Source: Symsagittifera roscoffensis (Eukaryota > Xenacoelomorpha > Acoela > Convolutidae). Taken from it: a stretch of 64,000 nt of DNA. The position numbers and the translations under genes were made by a program. The stretch lies in assembly GCF_963678635.1 (NCBI RefSeq), contig NC_087068.1, positions 25,608,318 to 25,672,317 of the forward strand. The letters run 5' to 3'. The notes under the pieces are model-generated. The model did not search any database. It was not told the DNA's origin and saw only the letters and a list, made by a program, of their open reading frames with translations. Shown in pieces: positions 38,561 to 49,848 of this stretch (positions within the stretch are counted from its first letter, which is position 1; each line of letters starts with the position of its first letter).

Positions 38561-41500
38561 GTTACGCCGAAAATTGAGGGTTAAAATGATGTTCAAACGT
38601 AAAACATCATCTTATAAATAATCTATTATGACAAACCTTCTAAGGTTTCGCAGTGCCGTAAATAAAGTAAAATGTAATGAAAGCAAGCAAAGTCGGTTGC
38701 TGCGTAATTAGCATAAAATGATCCGACCACAGTGGTTGACAAAATCGAAAATAATGAAACAAACTTAAAACAAAATTTCGAAAATTCCAAAAAGCTGCAG
38801 TATTTAAAAAAGATAGTTCAGTTTTTTTTTAATTTAGAAATAGAGATTGAATTAGGTGAAAAAAGCACGAATGAGTAGTAGTTGTTAAGTTATATAACGG
38901 TAAGGTTGTTAAAGAAATAAAGTGGAGGTCAGCCTCTAATCAAATTCCTGTCCGCGTTTCTCTAGTTCAGTAAAAAAAACTCAGACAAGTTTTTCTCAAC
39001 ACTTAATTCTTGAAAAGCTTTAAGATTTCAAATTACGACTGGAAAGACCTCAATATGATAGCGCACTCTACCCCCCATAAGAGTTTTCGTTGACGTTTTC
39101 GAAATCAGCTGAAAAAAAAAACAGATCCTACGCCAAAGTTGTGAACTTTTATGTTGAAAAAATACTAAAAGGGCAAAGTTTCAGTTTTGATTTCTTAAGT
39201 TCACTTCAAATTTGAACGAGTAGCTGGTCGGCAACAAAAGTGCTAATGGCGGAAATGATGAAAGATGATATTTGGGTTAGTTTGAAAAAAATGGCAATCA
39301 GAAAAATTACTGGGAATCTCTTTAACTATCCCCCCTAGGGTACCTCTAGCGATTTGCCACCTCTTTAAAGAAAAAATACAATGGTTAAGAAGATTTGAGT
39401 AATAAATCTCTCTACCCTCCCCACTTTGCACAAGGGTGAAATAGTTTAAGAGATCCGATTTTTAGAATTCAGAGGTTTAGATTGATGTATTTAAAGTTAA
39501 TTGAGTTTTTGTTGGCTGGGATTGTTTTCTGACTCTTCGAAGGCTTGAAGCGAACCAGGAAAAACGTGATTTTGTGTTGTTGCGTCAGCGGTCTAACTCG
39601 TGTGAGTCACCTCATCCTGACTATGTTGCAAGTTTCGCTTTTTGTCCTCTATTTGAAGTTGTTTAAAAGTAAAGCTCGGAAAAGTGTTGAATCGTGCACA
39701 GCTAATTTATTCCGCATATTTACGTCCGACTCTTCAGTTAAGCAATAGCTTTGAGTAATAGCGTAGAAGACACTAAGAATTACTCCACAACGATTTATAG
39801 CATCAGCGTTCTGAAATAAGAGAAATATTGCTTGCCAAAAATATAAATTGTAAAATACGTGAAGACTCTTCCTCCCCCACGCCCTCCCCCTCACATAAGC
39901 ATTAATTTTCTGGGGTAACGAGGGGTTTTACAAGGTTAAATGTGAAGACGAAATATGTTTGTCATTGCCTAATTAGTCCGCATGTCAAATTTTGTAAAAA
40001 TCTGACAATGAAAACTGAGAAATTACTAGTGAAAATTCGCTTATGGGGGAAAAGGAAAGAGAGCCTACCTGAAGATCCAATTAAGAGAAATTTGATAGTT
40101 TTTTGGCTCTAAATAGATAAACATTAAACGTACGTAATGGAAATTTTTAGTTAGATTTCTAATGAGACGGGAAAGTCCTTCATGTTCGAAGCGCCGAATG
40201 CGCCGAATTTTTCGTAATCAGACTTCATTTTTCATAAATTCAAAGAAAATAAGCCAAATTATTGTCAGCTTTGCGTAATTTAAAGGGACGGCATTGATTG
40301 GTTGAAAGTTTTCGCGTTTTTAGTCCTTTGCGCATGAGAGTAGCCCCCCCCCCCCCCCCCCCCCCATAATGAATCAGATAACTGTGAATTATAAAACTAG
40401 GACTGTGAAGTTTTTCGCTAAATCAGCAAACTATAAATGGCGCTATTCTTCCGGTAACACAAATATACGTTGATCTTATTTCTGAGCCGTTTTAATTGTT
40501 TCTTCTGCTTAAAAGTAAATAAAACAATTTTGATACTTCAGGTTCCGGTGGATCCAGCGCGCGTTATACGCCCTATTGATTGAGCGCCAACAAAATGAAA
40601 ATCAAAAGCTGACCCGCTTAGACCACTAGCCCAAAACTGACCTGATCTCACCTAGATCTATTTAAACAGATCAGACCTTTTCTGATTGCCGAAGATAACT
40701 TTAAATGTCGCGTATAACGGCAAAAGTTTGTATAAAATGACCTAATTGATAAAGGGATGAGTTCAGTAACCTAGTGTATCAGAAATTTACCAGATCAGTA
40801 AATCGAATTACGGCATATTAGAGATATTTTTCCTGAGCTAAAATGAAAAGCTAAATAACGCGCGGCTCGTGAAAAGCATCAATTTATTTCAATTTTTGTT
40901 CAACTTTTTTTTTGAGAAAGACATAATTGAACGATGCAATAATTGTGGAATTTCGTTCGGCTTACTGGTCTGATCCGCCCGCTTTCGGTTTGCTGATACA
41001 ACCAGTTACTGAACTGTCACCTTGATTACGATCTTACATCGATTGCAATATTGCGTCAACCGCGTTAGAGGTCAGAAATAGTAGAAAAGAAGTAAAACTG
41101 ACACCAAAATAAACTGAAAATGTTCATTTAAATGTTCCTCCGAGTAAAAACGAGTCTCCGTGTTTTTAATAACACTTGCCATAAAGTGCGTCATAAAATT
41201 GTAACGATGCTAATTCATTTGTCAATTATGGTGGCCCATCTGAAACATGTATAAAACGTAAAATCCAGTTTTCATCTCTGTGACCTAAATCACGTCATGA
41301 TTCGTAATCCAGTTATTTATCTTCAGAAGGGCTGCGTCTTAATCTAACACACTTATAAATCTTGGGCTGCAAAAAAAATAAATGTTAGAAGCTTAAACTT
41401 CGGAAGTTCTTATTGTTTTTATTTATAATTCAGTTTGCGTTTTGCTATAAAATTTGAATACACCTGTGATACTTGTCTGTAAACTTGATTTTTATTTTTG

Positions 41501-41990
41501 AATAAAATTCTGAATGTCGCAAAATATTTTGGGTCAGGCGAAATAAGGAAACATTCATTGCGAATTTTGATTATTCCATTAATTATATATTTTTTATTTG
41601 GCCTAGCAAGAAATACTACATTGGTTGCAAAACAGATAGCATTATTGTAAGTACTAAAGTATTTAAAAACAGAGAAGTTTATTCTGAAGTCTATGCGACT
41701 TTGGGGACCGGTTTTGGGCGATGCTATGTTGGTCCTGTATTGATGCCGGCTTAATAAAATTGATAGAATTTCATGAAATTTGACTAAAAAGTTGAAGCGT
41801 TCCCGAGGATGAACTCGGTCCGATGACCATCCCTGATTCTGCGGTAATCGACGATAATGTAATCAAGTCAATCTATCTTGAAACTATGAAATTTACAGGC
41901 CTGAATTAATACATTAGAGAAATTCAGCTACAAAAACTTTAATCCTGGGTGTAAAATGTCAGCATCAAGTATTTGAGTTGCTAGGCTCTA
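38561..41990. other. Gene-free stretch with minor repeats
   Basis: No convincing exon on either strand. It contains sequence resembling family A in reverse around 38715-39110 (gatccgaccacagtgg, 'aaattacgactggaaagacc'), and a run of 22 C at 40344-40365. The ORF-like stretches at 39243-39894 are AT-rich and without homology I can see. Confidence 0.45.
40344..40365 (+). repeat. C22 homopolymer
   Basis: Twenty-two consecutive C residues in AT-rich DNA; the true length is likely uncertain because such runs are hard to sequence. Confidence 0.95.
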
Positions 41991-42069
41991 GTATGTGAAC
42001 TACTACAGAGCTATGGCTTCAAAATGGTCGTTACCTAAAATTGGTCTTTGCAAATAGAAAATTTACTAG

Positions 42070-42700
42070 AAAGTAATTTACAAAGTTGACTAACCTATTT
42101 TGAAATTTAACATTCAAAAAAGTCTATCGTTATATTTATCGGAAAACGAATTCGTGATTAATGCAGACAAAACAGATATAATCAGGACGGACAAAAACTC
42201 AATCATTCGGCATAGCGTTTTTTTGAAAATGAAGAAAAACTGAAAAACAAAGATTGAGCACGGTATCTTGGCGCTAAATATGCTTTTGTAAACAGAATTA
42301 AGAATTGCCTAAGGAAAATGGCTTCGTGATTAAGGCAATATAAATCCTACGTCTTAAATTGTTATTATAGAGCGTTTTATTTTAATGATTCTTCAGTTTT
42401 GTCCCTTCTTAGTTATAGTGGATTATTTTTCAGCAGTCTACAACAGAAAGTTGTCGATCGTTTCAATCGCCATATAAACTGGGGCGCCATAGTTTGCTTC
42501 ATCAGTAAATAGTTTAAAAGATGTCGTAAAATACTGTCGAAAAACAACATACTTCCTGCAGAATTACTCATTACGAAAATTTGTTTGCTGAAAAATTTTC
42601 ATCTGCTCACCGAAAACAAAAAATCATACAAAACATAAAAAATCATGCCATTAATCAATATATCGAAAAAATGGAATACTGGATAAGTATATGAAAACTA
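42070..42700 (+). mobile_element. Degenerate LINE reverse-transcriptase remnant
   Basis: Short plus-strand pieces in shifting frames look like the end of a non-LTR RT: NEFVINADKTDII (like 'NxxKTxxI/F') near 42150, and YSGLFFSSLQQKVVDRFNR near 42420-42465 (like 'Y...W......L..LQ..QNR'). Many stops and frameshifts; ancient. Confidence 0.5.
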
Positions 42701-43214
42701 CCCATCAAAGTTTTCAATTGCTAGGGGACGAAATTTAGAAAGTTATTAGCTTGTAAAATTGATTAAATATAGGTTACCTTGAAAGCAACCGCTTAAAAGC
42801 TACCCAGGATTGGGATTTCAAAAAACTAAGCAATCTCAAAGCAACTGCTGTTTCGAAAAAAGTGTGATAAAACGCTTTGTAGTTTTACATGAAAACACTT
42901 CAGCCATGTCGTGAAAGTCAAATTTCTTTTCTGCGTAGAGTTCAAATTTTCCTGTCACTCGGAAAGGCCAACTAAATTGTACTCTGTCAGATAAGTTAGT
43001 TCGATTAAACTTATGCTTAGTGCACCTTTTTTTTCCATATCTATTATATATTTAAATGCGGCTTCACTATCTCTCTATGTTTAAGCTTTTTCAAAGTTTT
43101 ATTTTTGCATGTTTAACGAAAGAAATTTTGCACGTCTAAGCTATATCGTAAATTGCAATGGTTCAGATTTTTTTTGATTTTCCTGTGTGAGTTTAGTGTT
43201 TTTTTCACCAAGTT

Positions 43215-44840
43215 TGAAATTAGGAACCCAATAGTGGCATGCTATCAGAGTTTTCCAGCTTTTGCGATTTTGGCCTCAATATATGAATAACTAAATCCTT
43301 TTAGTTTACGACAGGCAATTTTCGAGATTTTTCAAAAACTTCTAAAAAATTTGATTTTAAACTTTTTTTCAAGTTTTTGAATTTTTTACCTGTAGTTGGG
43401 TACTGTCAGGGTACTCTCAGGGGTTGCCAATCTTGCCTCCAAATCTCATCTCTCAAATCCTTGTAGTTTTTGAGATATGACGTTTTTCATGATTTTCTAA
43501 ACAATTTTCAAAAAAAACTCAGTTTTTAAAAAAATTCCAAAACTTTGAAGCTCTCAATCCTGTAGTTAGAAATTGTGAGGGAACTCTCAGGGGTTGCAAT
43601 CTTCGCCTCCAAATATGACTGCTCAAGTGCCTTTAGTTTTCGAGATGTGACGTTTTTTATGATTTTTTCAAAAATTTTCGAAATAGATTTTAAAAAATTC
43701 CAAAACTTTGAAGATCTCAATACTGTTGTTGAAAATTGTGAGGGAACGGAACTCTCAGGCAATGCCAATCTTGCCTCCAAATATGACTGCTCAAATCCTT
43801 GTAGTTTTCGAGATATGACGTTTTTTTGAGGACTTTTTTCAAAATTTTTCAGAGAACTTAGTTATGAAAATTGTCACAAAATTTGAAGTTCCCATCTCTG
43901 TAGTGAGGCTCTGTCAGGATACTCTTAAAAGTTGCGAATTTTTCCTCCAAATATGACTGCTCAATTCCTTGTAGTTTTCGAGATATGACGGTTTTTAGGA
44001 TTTTTCTCTAATTTTTTCAGAATTTAGATATAAAAAGTTTCACAAAATTTGAAATTACTATCCTTGTAATGAGGCTGTGTCAGGGTACTCTCAGGTCTTG
44101 CGATTTTTGTCTCCAAATTTGAATGCTCGAAATCTTGTGGTTTTCAAAATATGACGTTTTTTGTGATTTTTTCAATAGATTTTCATGAAAATTAAATTTA
44201 TTTTCAAAATTTGAAATTCCTACCCTGTAGGTGGAGGCTGTCAGAGTAATCTCAATTTAGTTAAAGAGATAAGACCATTTTTGTGAGTTTTCCCGAAATT
44301 TTCTGAAAACTAAAATTACAAAATAATTCACAAACGTGAAATTCGCAACCCTGTAGTTGTGTGCTGTCAGCGTACTGTGAAGGATTGCGAATTTTACCTT
44401 CATATAAGACTGCTCAAATCTTGGTAGTTTTTGAGATGTGACGTTTTTTCTGGTTTTCAAAAAAGTATCTTTTTTAAGAAAACTTAAGTTTGAAGTTTCT
44501 CAAAACTTGAGTTTCTCAACGTTGTAGTTGGGTACTGTAAGAGTACTCTCAGGAGTTGAAAATCTTGCGTTCCAATGCGACTGCTCAATTGCTTTTAGTT
44601 TCCTAGATGTGACGTTTTGCAGTTCTCTTCAGATTTTTTCAAAAAAGCTATATAAAACGTCACAAAATTTTAAGGTTTTTCAAAATTTATTTAAAAAAAT
44701 CTTGAATAAAAAATTTAGCAAAGTTTGTAATTACGAACCCTGTAATTGGGTGCTGTCAGTTTACACTCAAAGGATGCAAATCTTATTTTCAATATATGCG
44801 GTTTTTTATGAGTTGTTAAAAATTCGAAGCACCGGAGGTG
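43215..44840 (+). repeat. Satellite-like tandem array, ~170-bp unit, about nine to ten copies
   Basis: Units recur with 'cctgtagttgggtactgtca', 'actctcaggggttgc', 'cctccaaatatgactgctca' and 'gttttcgagatatgacgttt'. Phase points (the 'ctgtagt' start) are near 43387, 43559, 43723, 43898, 44066, 44224, 44350, 44521 and 44739; the most diverged unit is at the left edge. The open frames at 43526-43829 and 44528-44863 are by-products. Confidence 0.9.
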
Positions 44841-45340
44841 CGTTAGACGCTAGTATCCTTTAAATGAGATTTGACTTTAGTCTGTCGAACTATTAAATGC
44901 AGCAACCCGAGAAATTGTGGAAATTAAGCTTTCATTTCAATATTGGCAGATTAAGAAAGAAGCAGACAATACTATTAGGCTGATACGTGCTGCCGTCTCG
45001 CCAGAATAGACAAGAACTGTTTATGAAAACATTTTGCTGTTATTGGCGCGAAGCACCGAAGTGCTCGCCTAGCGCCAGGCCGGCCATTGTAGGGTAAATC
45101 TCATTGCAGTCTCAATATGACTTTCGGTTTTATGCGTATAGCCAATCGGATCTTCTTATGGTTTCTACGAATTTGATTGGTTAATGCTGAAAAAACACTA
45201 TTCATTGGAACTGATGCATTATTATAAAAAAATTGGATTCTGTCGCCTTTGCTCCAATAATTTTCGTGTTTGCAGTCAATCAATTACACTACGGTATCAA
45301 AAAATTTATCAGACACCAGATTTATCAAAAAAAATTCAAT
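44841..45340. other. Gene-free stretch with two small GC-rich hairpins
   Basis: Near-palindromic gaagcaccggaggtgc (about 44827) and cgaagcaccgaagtgctcg (about 45052) flank about 220 bp, and 'aaatgagattt' and 'aaatctcatt' near them are inverted. This may be another small transposon; no ORF. Confidence 0.4.
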
Positions 45341-45344
45341 TAAA

Positions 45345-45910
45345 AGTAAACTAGTGTACAAAATTAAGTGTAAATTCATGATTTTACTCTCTAAAATGCC
45401 TCTTTGAAATGTCCATTCTAGACCAAAATTCTTCGAAATTCAGTTAAGTTTTTACATAGACCAAGAGCAAAACTCAAGAGCTACCATCCATGAAAATATC
45501 AATGGTGGTTACCAATGTAATCCGGGTCTGAAAAAGCCAGAGTTCGCATGAAAAGTAACAAACAGCCGAGTTAAGTAAAATTTCCAAACTGATTTTTCAG
45601 TTTTCTCGCTGAGAATGTGGCACATCGCATGAATAACTGTTTTACTTCACTTATTCAAGAAAGTGTTCGCTACGATGCAAACCTTAGTGCAGATGAAGAA
45701 ATCTGGCGTTTTCAGACCCGGATTACATTGGTAACTTTTTGAAACCAAATATTGGTTTTTTCATAGATGTTAGCTCTGATGATTTGCTCTATGTCTATGT
45801 AAAAATATTTACTGTGTTTTGAAGGAAATGAGGTCCAAAGTGAACATTGAGAAGAGGCATTTTACATAGAACCAACCTGAGTATGCGTTTAATTTTGTCC
45901 ACTAGTGTAT
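45345..45910. mobile_element. Foldback/MITE element with ~240-bp inverted arms
   Basis: Outer ends tagtgtacaaaattaa (about 45353) and ttaattttgtccactagt (about 45889). Inner blocks pair throughout: accaatgtaatccgggtctg (45511) with cagacccggattacattggt (45715), and 'ttttacatagaccaag' with 'tatgtctatgtaaaa'. The central spacer of about 170 bp holds no ORF. Confidence 0.8.
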
Positions 45911-46159
45911 CTTAAATTGATTTTGCTTTCCTTAAAACGTTTCACCTACTTATGCGGCCCACTAAAGATCGTTCAACGGAAAATTCTTTTAGCTTTTTCA
46001 CGCGTAAGCACATTATCAGTTTTTGTTATAAGTGTTATTAGCTGAATGAGTAAATGTAACAAGTTTACCATTGAAAAAATGGCAAAAAATTGGAAGTGAG
46101 CTTACTTAAAGTATGCAGCTTTTACCAAGCTTACTTGAAAGATCCCACATTCAGCGGGT

Positions 46160-46930
46160 TATCAAAATGCGGAGACCAGACGAAAATTGACGGAAACAAA
46201 AAAACTGCTGCTGAGAAACTTGAAGAAGCGGGATAGGAAGAGATCAGTCATCAGATCACTGCTGGCAGAATTCAATTCTTTTCGCACTAAAATTATTTCT
46301 TCGACGACCATGAGGCCTATTCTCTAGAGAAATGGAATTTTGAATAGTTCCGCTGCTCTCAAGTTAAACTTGGTAAAGAAGAATAGTGCCTACAGATTGC
46401 GAAAATGCCCTGTCTAGGCTAATAACCCTTAATTTACCTTAGATTGATATGTTCTCTGATTATATAAGATTTGCTCTCAAGTTGGACGGACTTATCCGAG
46501 TATAGTGAGAGCGTAGTGAGCGGTATAAAAACGGCAGTGCACCGTGTTTAAAAATGCGTCGCGTTTTTTAGTTATGTATTAGGGGTTTATCACAGCCGAT
46601 GGGAACTTCGGCTTGTCAAATAAATGGCCTTTACCTTATAATGCGAAAAGTCATATGGATGTAATGGTTCTAAAATTAATCAAAGAATACACAAATTTTG
46701 GATGGAAACTGATAGACGACAACTGCCCAGTTGATCGAGCAGAAATTAGTTAAGATATCTAGAACCATCGAATGGCCCCATATAGTCAATATCTGAACAT
46801 CATAGAATATGCCAGGGCGCTCATGATAAGGCGAATGCGTGGTATGAATCTCACGAAGGAGAACTTAGAAGAAAGCATCCTGAAGGGCAAGAAAGCTGTC
46901 ACTTCTGAATTGGTGAAAAGAACTTAATGA
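46160..46930 (+). mobile_element. Tc1/mariner-like transposase remnant
   Basis: Pieces in broken frames match the transposase plan: a basic helix-turn-helix-like part LLRNLKKRDRKRSVIRSLL near 46220; DDNCPVDRAEI near 46720 (like 'QDNaPcHxA', second catalytic Asp); and MAPYSQYLNIIEYA near 46772 (like 'WPPxSPDLNPIE', third acidic residue). About 230 bp around 46480-46640 is unrelated and may be an insertion. Not functional. Confidence 0.65.
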
Positions 46931-47280
46931 ATCTATACCTACTAGAGTTAATTTGGTTATCAAGTCAAGAGTTGCTACTGTCGGCTATTAGTTCATTTTC
47001 CTGGAAAAAAATTGTTCCTCTTCGATTGGATGTTTTATCAAAAAACATGCCTTCTTAGGCAGTCTGAGTGTTTTTGGTAACGTAATGTATTTTAACTTTG
47101 GCCGAATAAATTTTGACCACCTTGATTGTTGTTACTTTTCTGCAAAGTATGGACTGCGACATTGAGAACGGACCACGAAAAGTTACAATTAAAGAAGCTT
47201 TAAAACTGACTGCCATGGGCTGTGTCGCGGTCTAAAAAAGATTCAAAATCTCAAACGTTTCAACCGAATTTAAGTTTTTT
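46931..47280. other. Gene-free stretch
   Basis: No gene or recognised repeat. Confidence 0.4.
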
Positions 47281-47410
47281 GAACCCTCGCAGGCTTTCGA
47301 GTTGTTCCCTCGCCTTTTTCGGATATGAATTTTGAACCCTCGCATTGTTCGGTATTTTGAATTTTGTTCCCTCGCCTTGTTCGATATTTTGAACCCTCGC
47401 CTTAATCGGG
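47281..47410 (+). repeat. Short tandem repeat, ~30-bp unit
   Basis: About five imperfect units of the type gaaccctcgccttgttcggt with a T-rich tail ('atattttgaaccctcgcc'). Confidence 0.75.
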
Positions 47411-47799
47411 TTGTTTTCGGTCGGCTAAATGATTCTCAGCGAATCATAATTGCGTAGGATGCGACTTTTGTTAAGTCTCAGCAGGTCGTGTGTGGATGAT
47501 AAACGAAAAAAGTTTTTTTGCTAAATTTCCTAGGACGTGTTTGTTTGCATAAAGAAATGCGTGAAAGAATTCGGTTTCCTCTTTATGCAAGATTCGTCAA
47601 GGGATTCGTTGCACCTCTTCTGAATTTCAAAATCCGTAGATTTCTTTTTCGATGCATAAGTGTTTGCAATTTTATTGTTGGACTTTATTTGCCATTTTAT
47701 TGAAAAGTTTTGCGCTAAAGGCCGGATGTGTTGCGTCGGTTTGATCAGAATTTAGCTCAAAGTTGTTCTGATTTTGTTACTGTTCCACAAAATAACACA

Positions 47800-48268
47800 A
47801 ATAATCATCGGGTCGAGTGATATATCATAATTAACCCCTTCTGGTCATGATTTGAACGACAAAGAAATTTCCAATTTTTTTTTCTGGTGTCGAGAAAAAC
47901 CGGTTTGAAATTTTTGAATTTTCGTCTATTTTTGAGCAAGTAAAGCGATCGAGTAACGTTTGTTATATATGAAAATTAGAAAATTAGGCTAACAAAGTTG
48001 ATTTTACTGAAAACGAAAACTAGTTTTGGAAGCTTTATTTAGCTCTTCTCTGGCAAAAAAAAAGTTCTTCGAAAATATTTAAAATATTTAAAAAGTTTTT
48101 CGATTTTTTTTTTTCATTTAAAAAATTTAATTAGTTTTCGAAGACCATTGGATTCGTTTATGCCTAATTTACTAAATTTCTACGGGTTCTTATAGTTTTG
48201 TCATCACAAGACGTACAACAAAGACATTAACTTGAAGAGAAAAGTTTCACCAACCGGCTATCCTTGTT
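47800..48268 (+). mobile_element. MITE family A, diverged copy
   Basis: Contains 'aataatcatcgggtcgagtg', 'ggtgtcgagaaaaaccggtt' and the right-end tag accggctatccttgtttt, in the same order as 34442-35057. The left end is degraded. Confidence 0.65.
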
Positions 48269-48799
48269 TTTTTTTCGGAATAGTTTGTCAGTGTAAAGCG
48301 ATTTTGAAAAGTATGTGCTTGAAGGCAGCCACAACATTATCTTTAGCAAATACGGTAGTTTTCATTGCAAGATAAGTTAAGAAAAACTTTCAGCAAACCG
48401 ATGTTCTGACTTGACTTAGATTGCCACGATCAAAAATGATTAATCGCTGATAAAAAGCGCAAATGGAGTAAGTTTCTGTGCTTCCTGAAGCTTCAACTAA
48501 ATTCTATCCTGTAAAACCGAAGGTCAGTAAAAGTTCAGTTCGTAATATGATGTAAACCGAAAAAAAAAACAGAAAGCCGGCAATCTGAAGAGTAATGTAT
48601 TAACCTCTCTGAGTGTTATACCTCTGTTTATTGGAATTTATGTGATTTAAGATAGGCCATATATCAACCATGGGGAATAAATATTTTAAAATGTAGTCTC
48701 GCTTTACTTTTTATTTTACAAAGAAACTTAAAAGTTTGGGCCACAAATGTTAATATTGCTGTCGTATTTGAAATGGTCAAATATTTCGTATATGTTTAG

Positions 48800-49136
48800 G
48801 TTGAGAAGCTAAATGAACCGTGTGAAGCATCTATTGTGGACGTGCAGCGGATTAAACGCGTCAGATCTAGCATCACAGATTTCGTCTTGATGTTTGAGGA
48901 TCGAATATTGGGAGATCTGTCTTCTTGGTCGGAGAACTGAATTGAAATCCTTAAACGAAAGCCGGCGAACCAACAGAGAATGTCGCACTCACTCTTTCGA
49001 AGAGGGAATTTGAAGGAATTTTCAAACTTGGATTTTGGCACTTCTAAACCGTTTCAATATGAGGGGTTTTTGCAGATAACGGAAAAAGCGGAAAACAGAC
49101 ACCACCATCATAGCTCAGCTACGACTGAAATCACCG
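48800..49136 (+). pseudogene. Candidate orphan exon with one in-frame TGA
   Basis: Bounded by an acceptor-like tatatgtttag (AG 48798-48799) and donor g|gttagt (49137). One frame is open for all 112 codons except TGA at 48938-48940. It reads IVDVQRIKRVRSSITDFVLM and DRILGDLSSWSEN before the stop, then IEILKRKPANQQRMSHSLFR and a His-rich HHHHSSATTEITG end. Composition is clearly less AT-rich than the surroundings. I do not recognise the protein. It could be an exon of an unseen gene, a pseudogene fragment, or a gene with a readthrough codon. A further open frame at 49298-49459 ends SASEGTQLRRSSSYEQLREQ and could be a terminal exon, but has no good acceptor. Confidence 0.35.
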
Positions 49137-49636
49137 GTTAGTGAATTTGTTAAATTACAAAACGGGCGTCGAAACAAGAAGCACAGGGCTTTTAATTTAC
49201 TGAAATATAAGGCCACTTCTATTTAGAGGGTTCTGGGCGTTTGCTGCTGTGTAGAACTTTTAAGAGATGACAGAAATAGATTTTATAAAAAAACAAGCAA
49301 ATTGTAACCGCGAAAAGGCCATCTTTGAGCAGTATTATTCAACTAACGCATCAAACCTTAAAAACAAAGCACTTCAAGAGACAGCAAGAACAACAATCTG
49401 CAAGCGAAGGGACACAATTGCGTCGAAGCTCGAGTTACGAACAACTACGAGAACAATAAAGTTAATCAAAGTCAAAACTGGTGCAGGTTATTGGTACTAT
49501 TTTTCATTTTCTTCGGGTTGTGTTTTAGTTGAATGTCTGACTATTAATGCGCTTTGATTCATCTCAACTACTTCACAAGTCAAAGATTAGAGCATCAGTG
49601 AAACTAATGGGTATAAATTGAGTTAATTATAGTTCA

Positions 49637-49848
49637 GACCACAAAAAGTAGAGAGGAACTCTGTCGTCCTGTCAATGTTTTTTTTGTGGGTCATTTCATG
49701 AAAACAATTATAGGCAATCATAATTTATTTACTAACATTTTGAGCTTTTGCCTTTACTTTCATCACACCACGCACAAAAGTAGTTTTTTAAAATTGAATA
49801 TGGTCGAAGTTTCTGTGGTACTTGCACAGCAACCGGCTGCTCTTTTTG
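49637..49848 (+). mobile_element. MITE family A, internally deleted copy
   Basis: Starts cagaccacaaaaagtagaga and ends with 'cttgcacagcaaccggctgc', the family's right-end tag; the middle is much shorter than in the reference copy. Confidence 0.5.

Noticed and set aside
48938-48940. Selenocysteine codon in the orphan exon
   Set aside because: No downstream SECIS-like structure was looked for with tools and no selenoprotein family is recognised; mutation or error is simpler.
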